A DNA stretch of 64,000 nucleotides. It comes from Adiantum capillus-veneris. Its lineage: Eukaryota; Streptophyta; Polypodiopsida; Polypodiales; Pteridaceae. Below are positions 11,363-25,644 of the stretch, piece after piece. Position numbers and translations under genes: made by a program. The DNA lies in contig CM043948.1 of assembly GCA_014529385.2 (NCBI GenBank), positions 76,742,291 through 76,806,290 of the forward strand, written 5' to 3'. Position 1 is the stretch's first letter, and every line of letters begins with the position of its first letter. The notes under the pieces are model-generated. The model was not told the DNA's origin. It searched no databases and saw only the letters and a list, made by a program, of their open reading frames with translations.

Positions 11363-11852
11363 TGTTATGGAATTGATATCTTATTATTTATTGTAGCTGT
11401 GACAGGTGGAAAAGGATTGATCGAGCTAAGCTATTGCAAAAGGATATCATATTTTATGTACATTTTATTATTCAAGTGCTCTTTATGAACTTTGGCCATT
11501 TATGACCGGCCGGCCAGTTTGTACTCACTTTGACCATTCAAGAAATCTATAAATGAAATACGGGCAAGAGGGAAATGGTCACTCTTGCACGGGGGGAGAT
11601 TGCACCCAGTGTCTGTGTACTTCTTCTCTCCTCTCCCCTCTTCTCTCTCGCCGTGCCGGCGTAGCACTCTGCTCTCGGAGGTGCGCTTGCACGTTCTCCC
11701 TCGCTCTATTCTGTTCTCTATCTCTCTATGTTCGTGTTGAGATCGATCATGTGCGTATGCGACGATTCAGGTATGTTGATTTATTGTTTTTATGGTCTAT
11801 ATTGTGCTATTATGAGTACTCTGCAGGGCAGCCACGCTCCCATTTGTAGTAG
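11363..11852 (+). repeat. 5' LTR of family C (about 490 bp)
   Basis: It starts TGTTATGGAATTGATATC and matches, in reverse complement, 33373-33687 (shared GTGCTCTTTATGA, GGCCATTTATGAC, AAGAGGGAAATGG, ACGGGGGGAGATTGCACC). A perfect primer site follows, which defines this as a 5' LTR. The exact right end is uncertain within about 12 bp. No intact internal region follows. Confidence 0.7.
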
Positions 11853-11864
11853 TGGTATCAGAGC
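11853..11864 (+). promoter_or_regulatory. Primer binding site (initiator tRNA-Met)
   Basis: TGGTATCAGAGC is complementary to the 3' end of plant initiator tRNA-Met, the common minus-strand primer of plant LTR retrotransposons. It sits directly after LTR C. Confidence 0.85.
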
Positions 11865-13549
<1,685 letters not shown>

Positions 13550-13888
13550 CTTCTCGACCACCACCTCAGTGTGCAAGCTTACACGGACGACATGGAGAGA
13601 ATTTTAGATAGGTTATTACCTCATGACGACTCTATCGGAGATAGAACACCTGGGAGTAGGCTAGAGATGAGCTCTATTCTAGCTCACAAGTTGTGGTTGG
13701 AAAGATATGGCATGCCTTACGTTCGAGCAGGTGCCATGTATAGAGGTGGGCCAGTGGCCCCTGTTCTGATACCTCCACCAAGGAGAAATGGTCACCTCAT
13801 TCCTACCATCTATCGGAGGTTCATTCAAATATGCAGCAACAGACTCCCACCAAGTGACGCGGGTTACTTTAACCATTATCAAAGCTGA
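13550..13888 (+). CDS. Uncharacterised open frame, possible exon
   Basis: The frame is open from a TAG at 13547 to a TGA at 13886-13888, about 112 codons, without low complexity. Composition is protein-like, with acidic DDMERILDRLLPHDD, then KLWLERYGMPYVRAGAMY, PVAPVLIPPPRRNG and IYRRFIQICSNRLPP. I recognise no family. It has no convincing upstream ATG except an internal Met, so it could be an exon, a transposon scrap or chance. Confidence 0.25.
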   Translation, partial: LLDHHLSVQAYTDDMERILDRLLPHDDSIGDRTPGSRLEMSSILAHKLWLERYGMPYVRAGAMYRGGPVAPVLIPPPRRNGHLIPTIYRRFIQICSNRLPPSDAGYFNHYQS

Positions 13889-14470
13889 AGATCTTCCCAA
13901 TTGATGATTGTGTCTTCAGGATCCAGCTTCTTACGAGGTGATCTTGCCTCTAAAAGCATCCTTGTGATCTTTTCACTCAATATCAGTTTCTCCTTTCCAT
14001 GAGCAAGCACAGTAGTACCCCATGCATTACCAACAGCTACACTTGATGAATTGATGGCTGCGGCTACAGTGAATCACACCCCGGCCAAACTCACGCTCTA
14101 CAACTACCTCTCTACCCTACAAGCTGCCCTCGCATGCAGATGATCAAATGCAGAGCCTAGTGTGTGTCTACTCTCATCCTTACCCTCAGTTTCCAGAAGG
14201 CCGTGCATCACTCAGCAACATCCTTGACCACTAGCCAGCGCATTAGTACTATTAGATGACCGGCCAAACCTTGAGCGTGCCTCACCCATGCTCCAACACC
14301 TTGAGGTAGGCGGCAACTTCAGCTCGTTCTACGGAGTGAAGCAGTGCTCATGGCGTGCATGTCAACCTAGTGGCGATAAGCGGGTGTTGTAGATGGTAAG
14401 CAACAGTAGATATTGGCATTGTGAAGAGGCAAGAAGCCAGAAGACAACTCCAACCAGCAGCACGCCTTGC

Positions 14471-14472
<2 letters not shown>
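13889..14472. other. No gene seen
   Basis: No coding, RNA or terminal-repeat signal was found by eye. Confidence 0.35.

Positions 14473-14553
<81 letters not shown>
14473..14553 (+). repeat. CT microsatellite (81 bp)
   Basis: About 40 uninterrupted CT units, lying about 90 bp upstream of a LINE 3' tail. Confidence 0.97.
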
Positions 14554-14555
<2 letters not shown>

Positions 14556-14639
14556 CCGTCCCAGTACGCCTACTTACAGAGGCGGGTATTTACAATGCTG
14601 CCGACACCTTTTCTTTATTTTTTATTTCCTTCACTTCAT

Positions 14640-14760
14640 TTTCATATGTACCCAGGCATTGGATTAGATTGTTACATTTACATGGGTTGTATCCATTTGG
14701 CCTATCTTTAATTTTGGCCTTTGGAAGACGTTTAATATGACATTTCATTTCATTCCTTTA
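14640..14760 (+). mobile_element. LINE 3' end (tail only)
   Basis: It matches the 3' UTR of LINE copy 2 at 52.56-52.66 kb: TGTACCCAG.CAT, TTAGATT, then TTTTGGCCTTTGGAAGAC, TAATATGACATTTCATTTCA. It is a severely 5'-truncated copy, as target-primed reverse transcription often leaves. Confidence 0.7.
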
Positions 14761-14929
14761 TCTCTAGTCAGCTTGCCACTATGATTCCTTATCACGACGG
14801 ACATTGAGGAAGCTCTTCGGCGAACATTGAGGAAGCTTTCACAGATAAACGCCTGCTGTCGAGCACCCATGAAAATCGACAATGGTGTTGACGATTTTTA
14901 GAATGATGCATTTAGGGTTTTGATTTTAG

Positions 14930-15085
14930 CCTTTCATTTTACCTCATTTTATTTTTAGTACACGGATCACATTGAATTAGATTCACATTGATTACATTAA
15001 TTTTGACTCACAATATAATTTTGGCCTTTGAAGCTGTTTCATGTAACATTCTATTTCATTTCATTTCTCACTTTTTCCCCCTCGC
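14930..15085 (+). mobile_element. Second LINE 3' tail
   Basis: Another copy of the tail motif (AATTTTGGCCTTTGAAGC, CATGTAACATTCTATTTCAT, then TTTCATTTCTC) starts about 170 bp downstream of the previous one. The 3' end runs into a T- and C-rich stretch. Confidence 0.65.
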
Positions 15086-17539
15086 CTACTGCGTCTGGCA
15101 CCTCCACGACAGAGTCCCCCCCCCCCCGAATTACATTGACGCTATGCCCCATCGACGATTACAATGTGAGTAGATATTGATGAATGGTACAAATTTGCGG
15201 TGGGTAACAACACTAATTCGGGCAGAAAGTATTTGGAACACAACTACGAAATGATATGTTGGAGCCGACCACAATCAAGCTTCATAAAGTGATCATAAGA
15301 CTTAGGTTTATATAACTCTAATATGTTCAATGGATTCCATCACACTATTTGCAGAGATTTTATTTTACTTATAATCTGTGGATTTTTATGGCATGATTTG
15401 CATGATCTTTTTTCGGTACGTAGCACAATATTTTAAATCCTTTGCGATACCTAGCAATGTTGTTAGCATTTTATTTTCAATTGGTTAATGTTTTAGTTAG
15501 CACAAGCTGGTACAAAATATTCTATGCTCAAACTACTACTGCCAGCTTGCTCGGTGCCCCTTTTCGCAACTACATCTAATTGCAACACAGCTATATAGCA
15601 TGCTCTTTTTGCGATTCCTTCAATCAACCGCGGTTGTCAAATGTCCTGCATTCTTCATTCGGGACTTCAAATTTGTAGGACTTACCAAATTGTGAAGATT
15701 TTATGGGTTTCTCTCCTCTTCGAATGGCTCATCATTTAATGTACAATAACATTGCTCAACCCCCATACCTTTATTCGGTTTACCGTAATTTACAGGAAAT
15801 TAAAATTATCTGTCTTGCTTGACTTCAATCAAATGATTTTTGTCATAATCTTCACTTGTTTTTGTTACATTTCTCTAACTCATTTAAAGATTCACAAAAA
15901 TCGATGCAAACCATAATGCGAGGATGTCAGATGAGTCATCTTTTAACTTTTACTTTCAAATTCATTCTTACGGCTTTCATACTCATCTTCTCACTATATT
16001 TTATCGAGTTTAACTCTGTTATTGATCCAATATCTATACTCACCTAAACCTTACTACCTCCTGCTTGATTATACTAACTCTGTCATACAAGATTGTGCCA
16101 AGCTCCTAGTTATGTTATTGATACCATTCCAAGAGACAACACAACTTTCTTGACATGCATAATCAAGTAGCCACTCTGGAGCCTGCTGGTATGTACCTTG
16201 ACTATGTCACTCCTCTTTTTCTCTGCATTATATTTAAGGTGAATACTCAAACACTGCGAAGATTATGCCCTCTAATTGAATTCAAAGAAATCTTTGTGAG
16301 ATAATTGTGTTGAGATGCTTTGTCAGTAAGCTATGCAGCTACTCATGCGACCTAAGGTGCTCTGGGATAGTGCACGAGTGTCTATGGCAGCACAATTTTG
16401 GGGTAAGACCCAGCGGGTGATTTAGTTTGATCTATTCCCGTTATATTTTCAAGAAAAGAAGTCCACAATAAACTACCTCGCGGTAGCGGACAAATTCAAC
16501 TTTTTACGTTGATTCCCATCATTCTCTACACGGTTGACTTTGTTGGTTACCGTTACCTGCTCGTTGAGCAGTTTCTACAAAGGGTCTTACCACGGGGTTG
16601 GACTACATAGATTCTAGCCAACGGGTTTGAGTTGCGAAGGCAACACCCAGGGTTTGTAGTGCAATGTTGCTTGGTTTTTTCTCAGGTGGGCGACGTGATC
16701 CTCTGCATTTGAATACGGGTAAGTGACTATTAAGTTCAAATCTCCAGGTACGCATCTATTGATTTGGTGTTAATCCATTTTTTAGTATGCTTTGCTTGGT
16801 TTCTTCAAGTCGTATAAATCTGCTTGAATATTTCTAAGCCATGCCAAGGGCATGTCGGAACAAAGTATTTTGGGCCGTAGTGTCCAATATACATTATGCT
16901 GTTATGAACCCACTTGTCAGGTTCGATTTGGCACATGTTGTCACATGGGATACAACATGGTCTAGGAGCTCAAGGAGTTCTGTTTAGCCTGTGTGGAGCA
17001 ATGATAATGAGGGTCCCTCTCACTCTTGTCGCGGAGTGTTTTGCAGTTACCTCCACACACAAGTACATCGTGTACTTGATGGATGTCGCTTTTTTGACTA
17101 TCCTTATTTGAGACATATTCCACATGTGGAGAATATGAGTCTCTGGGGCTGACACTGGCACCAAATTCCTAATGATGTGTTGCGAGGAGGTCCCTACATG
17201 CTGGTTGCATCCGTTTATATTAGACCATTTGGAGCACATCGTATCAGGAACAATTTCAGTGCCAGAAATTGTCGGGTACTCTGTATAGACTTGTTGCGAT
17301 GACAAGTGCTGTGAAACCACCTTAACGGAGGGTCGTTTCTACATATAGCCAAGTATGCTAAGTTACTGAGAATGTCTCATGGTTGGTACCTAGGTGTGAC
17401 TGAGCTTTCACATTCTTGCTGAAAGGCTTTCACGTACGTACCGTGGAAAGTCTCGTCATGGAATTGCGGTTTGGATAAGTTTGTGTTTAATGCATGCACA
17501 CTAGGTGTTATGGGCCCTATTGTTTAACATTGATTTATT
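15086..17539. other. AT-rich stretch, no identifiable gene
   Basis: It contains an 11-base C run at 15117-15127. Open frames are short and lack motifs. By position and orientation part of it may be the decayed 5' portion of the gypsy element whose integrase scraps start near 17540, but I cannot show gag or RT motifs. Confidence 0.35.
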
Positions 17540-18533
17540 TGGAGCGGCATGCCAATTCATGGACTTTATTATCTCTGCACCTTTTTGCCCTACACATGCA
17601 ATCTCTATTGCAGATTTATTATGAGATTACACCCTGCCATACAAGGCACTGTCTCAGGATGGGTGTCTGTGGTTGGATGGTCTAAACTCTAGGAGCTTAC
17701 TCCAGTCCACCCGGCTTTCAACCTAGTTGGTTGTCTTCACTCCATATCAAATATATGGCTGGATACTCAATGGTTGAATCATAGTTTATCATCAGTCATA
17801 GAAGACTATTTGTAAGTGGTTGGGGGAAAGCACCACACTCTTACTGCTGCTATTCATCCCGTGTTGAATGGGCAGCTTACAAGTATTTTTTGCTAAAGGA
17901 TCTGCTAAGAGCATACATTAGCACAACGCATTTCTGAATGGTTGATTCTCTCCCTATTCTAGAATTTGCTTAAGTAAGGTTTTTAACTTTGAACACCTAG
18001 TAAGTCAAGGACTTACTAGGTGCGCTGACAAAGTATGTTAGCAAGTAACCTTCATTCGGGTGAACATGTAGTTCTGTGTGTTCCAAAATGTTCAGAAGTC
18101 TGACATGAGGACACTCCCTATTATGTCTCTCAATAGCTATGAGCTTTTCAAGATACTCACGTGAGTTGTAAATTTGGCTCACAACTTCATGGATAGTTGC
18201 GCCAAGGTTTTCTTGCATTTTTCCAGTCTCTTCTGAAAGTCTGAAAACTGGATATGTCTTTCGACATCTTTTAGTGGTGGTAACTCCTTTAAAGTACTCA
18301 AGTGAGTTACAAATTGAGTTACCAATTCAATACAAGTGATTGCAAAAGGACAAAAATGTTGAAAATCAAGATGTTGCTCTTGGTTTCATTGAACCTCCTC
18401 ACTGCACCAATTATCGGTCATACAGACAACTGGCCCATGTATGGGATGTAAATAAAGAAAACATCAGTGTTCTTAAGAAGATATTACTACTTGTGTTTTT
18501 GAGGACGAAAACTCTTCCTTAAGGGGGGAGTAA
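17540..18533 (+). pseudogene. Decayed gypsy integrase, element D
   Basis: Scraps of a Ty3/gypsy integrase core are spread over several frames: FMDFIISAPF near 17558 (the DFI motif around the first catalytic Asp), then near 17835 a block resembling the TAYHPQTDGQ..N region (LTAAIHPVLNGQL) followed by LRAYI and ILEFA. The segment ends in a purine tract (AAGGGGGGAGTAA), the PPT of the following LTR. Confidence 0.55.
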
Positions 18534-18775
18534 TGTCAGGACAAGGGTTTTGTAGGGGCAAGGCCCAAACCTAAGGACTAGGGCGGTCATGGACTACGGC
18601 CAGGGGCCGGGCTAGACAGTGTGGACAGGGGATCTGTCTAGGGCAAGGAGCTAGGAGCCCGCCTATATAATAGGGGGCTGGGAGGAGGATCCTATGTCTA
18701 GCATCCCTAGTTCTTACACCATGTGTATAAAGACTTTTTTAGCATGGAATTAAAAGAGGAGTAGGTGGATAAAAA
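18534..18775 (+). repeat. 3' LTR of family D (right end unclear)
   Basis: It starts TGTCAGGACAAGGG directly after a polypurine tract. A TATA box (CCTATATAATAG) lies at about 18662. Part of it recurs inverted at 2743-2831. I could not place the 3' end; 18775 is a minimum. Confidence 0.6.
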
Positions 18776-18998
18776 TAGAAACCCCCGTTTTATTTGCATA
18801 GGCCATTAACTCAACAATATAGTCGATCGTCAAGTAGGTTGATAGCATGAAATATATATAAAACCTTTGAGTTACACCGTCCTTGAAAATGCAACGGTAC
18901 ACACACACACATTCAAGCTCTTAAGCATGCATGCAATTTCACTCGTTACTCACAAGGCGATGGTGTTGAGCTAATCTAGATTTTCTTCCCCCCCCCCC

Positions 18999-19054
<56 letters not shown>

Positions 19055-19759
19055 ACAAATGGGACATTTGCTGAGAGATACACGAGCACACACACCATAC
19101 TGTTGTTGAACACAAGGCACAAGGCACTACCAACAATCATTGGATTTGGCCCAGTGGTAAGAAATCATGCACATCGTAATGCCGCCGATTACTATGTGAC
19201 AACACTTCACCTTGGGAACGAAACAACACTCATACGAATACACCATGAGTGCAATCTACACAACAAAGCTACCTCTTTAGGCACAGTAGCAATGCTAACT
19301 CTTGCTACGACTACATCCCATGAGCCAACAGGTCGTGTTCAATTTTCCTTTTTTTCTGAGGCTTTGATTGAAGGTTTACACTTTGTCTCTTGTTTCTAAA
19401 GTTTTCTTAAAAGATCTTAAAACCTGGTAGTTTAATTTGCAAGCATCCCATAATGTTTCAATTAAATGGTGCACCTTATCAACGTTTCTAAAGTCTTTTA
19501 TGCCAAGCATCTAATTGTTTGAAAGCATTTCCAAAGGTGTTGATCTAATATGCACTTTCAAGTTTGTATTTTAATGGGGGTGAGACCTCCCCCCCCCCCC
19601 CCCCCCCCCCAACACACACACACACACACACATACACGTGTATGTGTGTGACATGTGAATAGCATACTCTTATAAAATCATCCAAAACCTCTTTCCAATG
19701 TGATTTTACTAGGTTTGCTCAAACCCATGACAATGTTTGATCCTCATTTTGTCCCTCCT

Positions 19760-19806
<47 letters not shown>

Positions 19807-19841
19807 AAACACACACACACACACGCACACACACACCCTAC

Positions 19842-19932
<91 letters not shown>

Positions 19933-20814
19933 ACCAGCAATAATATGTTTGTAAATTACATTTATGGAAAATTTTACCCACCTGGACTTAATCATCCTCT
20001 TGCATTCCCAATCACATCCCAAATACTGATGAAATGTTGTCAATTTTGTTCAGATGAAATCATATGGGTAATAAGTATACTTGCTCTCTGCTTAGTCGAT
20101 AGTCTTTTTTTAATTTCTGACACCGATAGCAAGGGGAAGGCGTCATTGACACCTGTCTTCCCAAGTAAATACTAGCAAGCTTACTGATTAAGTTTGTTAT
20201 GTTTCTTGGATGGTGGCAGGTAAGAGACTTCTTCCTTGGGATTACGACAAAAACTACAACTATGGCAAGAGATCCTCATCCATCATTCAACTTTCATTCT
20301 TATGATTGATAAACTTTTCATGATAATTGTATTTTATTCACTCAATCTAGTATTTGACAATAAAAAAAAGTCTAGTTTTTGTCATTTATAAAGTCATGTT
20401 TGACATTTGGGAAGTCTAAACGTGTCTTTTTCTATATATAAGTACTACTTGGTCTCTGGTCCATTGTATGGTTTAATAGTTTGTGGAAAGTAAACTATTG
20501 TTGGACAATAAATCTTGAACACACACACAATGAGCAAACCATGGTAAAGGGAAGAAAAAATGGTGAAATATGTGAGAACTTAGTTCAAAAATCTTGCAAA
20601 TTTAAAAATTCGACTATTATTTCCGGTTTGATTCTTTGCAAGGAGGAAACTCAGTCCCTTAATAAAAGAGATATTCCTGAACAATGCTTTACCTTATATA
20701 ATTCTAGTTAAACTCAACCTAATGATTTTATCATTTTCTTATTGTTTTAGAAAGCCACCATGACCATTTCACTTGTTTTAACTCTCCCACTTGAGCTTTT
20801 CATCCCGCAACATT
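18776..20814. repeat. Low-complexity desert: poly-C/CA and CT/CA blocks
   Basis: Three compound repeats dominate: C28 followed by CA (18988-19052), C22 followed by AC (19589-19632), and CT/AC/CT/CA (19766-19929). Between them lie short open frames (for example 19103-19399) without motifs. No gene is supported. Confidence 0.8.
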
Positions 20815-21411
20815 GCAAATCTAACCAAGAGTCAAGCTTCAATGGCATGCTCATCTTCTCTACCATCTATATTACTATGCTAAGCTAAGCTCCAAGAGTA
20901 ATCTACGGTGATGAAAGTACTTCTTTCTTGTATACTACTTCTTTTTCCTCTTCCCTTCCCTCACTCCCTGCTAGCTCTGTCAACCTTTGTAGGTATTTGA
21001 GGTCTTGGGATTGAGGTCGGGGACAAGTTAATGCTTTTGTAAGTTAGTTATACATGCATAATATTGGTACATGAAGCTTACCATCTTCATGGCATCGACA
21101 AGGTCTCAAGGAACACAAAGTATGTATTGTACCAAGTCTCTCTTCATGGGAGAATCTATAATACAAAAGCCTTTTGGATGGGGGACTGGCTTCAAGTAAA
21201 TCCGGCCCTCAACTATTGTCAGTTTCTCTAATTCTCTCTCTCTTTTACAAGGATTGTTTATGCCAAGCTAACTCGGTATAATGTTCATTTTGCTACCTCA
21301 ATCAAGTACTCTCCTTATGTTCTTTAAGAATTCTCTTAAGGAAATGCTCACTATTGTTACTTCAATTCCGCTACAATCAATGTTATTAGCCATATTCCAT
21401 TACACTATTTC
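20815..21411 (+). repeat. Diverged LTR related to gypsy family A
   Basis: It parallels the right half of the family A LTR (compare 43.02-43.59 and 56.28-56.86 kb): CAAGCTTCAATGGCATGCTC, TGCTAGCTC, GAGGTCTTGGG.TTGAGG, AAGGAACACAAAG, TCTCT.TTCATGGGAGAA, CCTTTTGGATGGGGGACTGG, CTCAACTATTGTCA. Many differences suggest an older relative. It is joined to a copia scrap. Confidence 0.6.
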
Positions 21412-21523
21412 AGATGCAAAACTTTGGCATGCACGTTTTGGGCATCTGAATTTTGCCTAGTTTCCTGCGATTGCAAAAATTTGATATGGTTGCTTCTTTG
21501 TCGCCTCTTGAAGGGATATGTTA
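21412..21523 (+). pseudogene. Copia GAG-pre-integrase scrap
   Basis: AKLWHARFGHLNF is the hallmark LWH.R.GH zinc-binding motif of the copia GAG-pre-integrase domain. After a frame change, QKFDMVASLSPLEGIC continues the domain. Only this about 110 bp piece is recognisable. Confidence 0.65.
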
Positions 21524-22937
21524 ATTTCACGAGCTAAAACACCTGATCTAGGAATGACGAACTTCAAGAAGTATATATAAGAAGTAGAATTTATATTAAT
21601 TGGGGTATAATTGTATTGTTTATTCATTAGGCAATATATAAATAATATATATCACCTTTCATAACATTATGAATTTTTTTTAAAAAAAAAGACAATGTAA
21701 AAAACCAATTGGTGCAAATGTAAGAACCCCAAGCACAATTGGGACATCAAAAAATTTCAAGCTATAAGAAGATACTCAACGTGTAAGTGTGTATGTTTGT
21801 AACTTTGTATGCTTATATCTATTCATTACACACTATGTAAAGAAAGGAGTATACATATGTACCTAGTTAAACTCTTTATTTAAAAAAATGATCTTAATTA
21901 TTTTAGTATCCCACGCTTTACTTGTTTTCTATAGGAAATATATGTAATCCCACATCATGTTTGTGTACTTTTGTAAAACTTTCTCTCGAAAATATTAATA
22001 GAAGTGTTTTTTTGAGTTATTTAAATACCAAGAGGTTATTTTTAGAAGTACTTCTTTAGAGAAATTATCTTTATTATAGACATTTCATAGCATTTTCTCC
22101 ATAGAAGGAGCTCCATAATGCTTTGTAAAGGTAATGTTGCTGGAAAAATTACCGAGGACTACAGCTCCAAAGTATCATAACTTTCATGTTTGATGTCAAA
22201 AATTAGTCATGCAGCCACTCAAATCGAAGAGAAAATGGAATTGGAACATTATTATAGGGTTAAAATTTACATAAAACATGCTATATTATATCAAATCTTC
22301 AAATCAGAAGCTTTTGGTTTTATTTAATTTATATCTGAAAGCTAATTTTCTTGAGTGAGAAGGGGAAGAAAATACTTATACATATTATTTATTATAGATC
22401 TAGTACTTCTAAAATATACGTTTTTTAAAAATATTTTACCAAATTAGAAATATTGTTTTGACATCTTAGATCAGTAGGTTGTGGGTTGCAGATTGGACAA
22501 TGGAAACACTTAGACAAAGTATTAGTTTTATTCCTATTCATAATGAAAAAGAATTATTTTGCAAAGCAAAAACCGCCTATTCAAACATGCCTAATACAGA
22601 TTTCCCAAGCATAAGTTAGAGAAACAAGCAGTACCATAGCAAAAAATATATAAGAAACCAAAAAATCAATCCAAAATATAGCAAGTTCAAAGTCCCATTC
22701 TCATAGCACAACATAGCCACTAAGTCCAATTCTCTTAGTGCAACATAGCACATCATAACCACTAAGTAACAAAATCTATGATGCCACAATGCTTATTCTT
22801 GCCCGTAGGAGGCAATAAGGATACTGCAGGGAGACATGTACCTGTAGCCAAGAGAACCTAGAATTTTTAGGGAGAATGACTTTTTAAGAGTGAGAGAGAT
22901 AGATTTGGTTAGGGAGAGAGATGAAATTACAGATACA
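21524..22937. other. AT-rich stretch without a gene
   Basis: Strongly AT-rich with A and T runs (for example near 21668). No open frame of interest and no terminal repeats were recognised. Confidence 0.4.
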
Positions 22938-24086
22938 TGTTGGAATAGAGATGAAAAAGAAAACAATAAGAAACCACCAAAATATCAAGGTAAAACGCAT
23001 CTTACTTGACAAATTCTTTGGGAGTTATTGACCATTATGATGGAGAGAGAAGAGTAACAAAGACTTCAGCTTTGATTGATGCACCAAGTTCAAGATCTTA
23101 TTTGATTAGAGTCGATCTTCCAAGGATTGCTTACAAGAGTGACTAGTCTTCCTCTAGGAGCAAGTGTAGGCTTAGGCTTATGTTAATGGCTACGTACAAT
23201 TAGGAATCAATCCTCTCACTCCCTCATGAATTCATCTCATGAATGGTTTACAAGGAAGAAGAGGTCTCCTTTTATAGATGAAAGGAACCCCCAAGGGTTA
23301 CACAAGAAAGAGAAGAGCCAGTGTGAACAGGAATTGGAAAAGTTTGAAATGAGATGTCCTTGCATGATGTGGTAGAATGGGGTCCACCATTTTGATCATA
23401 GCTCCTCAACCGTGACTCCAAATAAAAAAGTAAAACTAGGGACAAAAAATTCAGCTCTTAAGCTATGACTCCCATTTTATATACTTTTTCCAATTTAGAT
23501 TGGAACCTTGTGTAAAAAAATCATCAAAATAGGATACATTTCTGGTAGCAAAAGTCTTCTTGTGGTCCCCTTAGCCTACATATTCACTTGATTCCAATGG
23601 ACACCTCATGCAATATGAAAGCATGACATTGCTACTTGACAAAGTTTTGTAGTCATACTCAAAATGATGCATTAAAATAGGTGTATCTTTGACAATCATG
23701 CAAGTTAGTGTCCCACTAGGATTTGATTCCTTCCTAGTAGCTATTAAATAATAAATATAAGAAAAATACATAGAATATATAGATATTGAAAGTTACCCTA
23801 GATATAGGATCTAGCTAGGGTGTGAAATGATAATAAGATAGTAAAAATAAATAACCAATGCTTTTTGTCCCAAGTTAAAGAGGCGGAGCTATAGCCACTT
23901 TTTCCATAGTATTTTCTGACGATAAAGTAAGAATATATACCCTTGAGATAAATAATAGGATGAGATAAAAAGCTTATTATTATACTTAGATATGTATATG
24001 TACATTATAAGAAATATACTTAAGTATCTAAAAAGTTTCAAGATAGATCTTGTAGCATTCGTTCCCATTATGTACGTGTCACAACA
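22938..24086 (-). repeat. 3' LTR of minus-strand gypsy element G (1149 bp)
   Basis: On the minus strand it starts TGTTGTGACACGTAC after a purine tract (AGAGGGGGTGG) and ends TCTATTCCAACA, giving matching TGTTG/CAACA ends. A TATA box (CTATAAAAGG) lies near 23275 on the minus strand. It follows the integrase C-terminus of the same element. No partner LTR is in the window. Confidence 0.55.
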
Positions 24087-24150
24087 TGATATCCACCCCC
24101 TCTAAACCTACACATCCTCTGGTATGTGCCACATATAATTTTCTGCAATT

Positions 24151-25020
24151 TCAATTGTCTTGTAGATCTTCCATGATTTCATCTTCATTGATAGCTTCTA
24201 ACGCTTCATCTTCACTTTGATCTTCACTTGTGTTTTGCTCTTCCTCCTCCTCAATATCTTCTGGACCTCTTCTCTTAAACACTTGGATCCTTTTTCCCGC
24301 AATGGGAATCTTTACTTCTGTACCATCTAGTTCAGACAAGCTATAAGTAGCATTTTCATGCACATGTTTTACAACATATAGTCCAAACCATCTTTTTGAG
24401 AACTTATGCATGGCTGTGTGCTGGTTATCGAGGCTACTATCATACACTAAAGCCCAGCCACCTTTTTTAATTGCTTTACTCATGAGCCGATGTCGCTTAT
24501 CAACGTAGTCCTTGTTTTTCAACCTTGCATTTTTGAGTTGTTCTTTTGCAGCCTCAATGTCTCTAGGTCTTCTCTCTAATTGCCTTATGTGCAATGCAAA
24601 GAGATCTTCCCTGCTAAGCCCCTCTTGCCAAGGTAGTACATTCCATGTGGGAATTGTATCTTCAATCGGCATCACTGGTTTTTGACCATACATCAACTCC
24701 GTAAGTATGTAGCAAGTTACTGAGCTATGTGTCGTACAATCATCCCACAAAGTATATGGCAACAATTTTGGTCACTCACCAACTCTTCCTTTGCAAGCCT
24801 TGGCCAAAGTTTTGATGATAGAAGGATGCCCTCTTTCACTCTTTCCATTGCCTCAGGGTTGTAAGTTGTAGTAAGAGAAAGTTTGATTCCTAATCTAGAA
24901 AAGAACCCCCTTGCTTCCTCGGCATCCAACTCACCTCTATCTGCAGTGATCTTTCCCACACAACCATAACGGCAAATCACCTCATCAAGAAAGAATTTGC
25001 ATACAGCTTCTGTGGTTTTA
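24151..25020 (-). pseudogene. Gypsy element G integrase core to C-terminus
   Basis: Reading leftward from the CACTA insertion: DEVICRYGCVGKITADRGE (the second catalytic Asp region, with D in TADRG), TTTYNPEA (a decayed YHPQ.NG.E region; the Glu position is in E.MERVKEG), ELMYGQKPVMPIE, and a C-terminal half with ERRPRDIEAAKEQLKNARLK and FSKRWFGLYVV. It ends in an acidic tail (DIEEEEEQNTSEDQSEDE) at 24151. Its N-terminal half lies at 32457-33372, beyond the transposon. A frameshift near 24750 breaks it. Confidence 0.8.
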
Positions 25021-25036
25021 GCTCACTACAACATAA

Positions 25037-25225
25037 CATGAATATATCGACGCATCATATATCGACGGCCATGCCTTTCCATGCGTATATCGACGTAATT
25101 AGAGCATGTCAATATAGGCGTCGATATACGCGTCGCAATGCGCGTCGATATACACGTGGAAAGGCATTCTTTGCCACGCGTATATCGATGCAAATTCCCA
25201 CGAGTATATCGACGCTGTTTGCGAC
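25037..25225 (+). repeat. CACTA left subterminal repeats
   Basis: Short copies of (T)ATATCGACG and its complement (CGTCGATATAC) recur about ten times in both orientations. In CACTA elements such subterminal motifs bind the small transposase subunit (TNPA in maize En/Spm); here that role is inferred. Confidence 0.8.
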
Positions 25226-25328
25226 GCAAAAAAAATTGGGAGAAAAAAGAGAAACCCGTGCGCGCAGGGGCCATTTTCGCCTGGTCAAATCTTGGCCGAA
25301 ACCTGCTGCGGAGGTATTATGTCACTCT

Positions 25329-25364
25329 CCCCCCCCCCCCCCCCCCAACCCCTGTGTGTGTGTA

Positions 25365-25429
<65 letters not shown>

Positions 25430-25480
25430 AATGTGTGTGTGTGTGTAGGAAAGAGAGAGAGAGAGAGAGCGGTGTGTGTG

Positions 25481-25516
<36 letters not shown>

Positions 25517-25568
25517 GTGTGTGTGTGTAGGAAAGAGAGAGAGAGAGAGAAATGTGTGTGTAGGTAAT

Positions 25569-25621
<53 letters not shown>

Positions 25622-25640
25622 AATGTATGCGTAGGAAATT
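25329..25640. repeat. C run and alternating GA/GT microsatellite block
   Basis: A C18 run (25329-25346) is followed by GA tracts separated by GTGTGTGTAGGAAAGA-like spacers (about 25371-25428, 25452-25468, 25484-25512, 25535-25550, 25572-25618). The repeated spacer shows the block grew as a compound unit, not by simple slippage alone. Confidence 0.9.
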
Positions 25641-25644
25641 AAAA

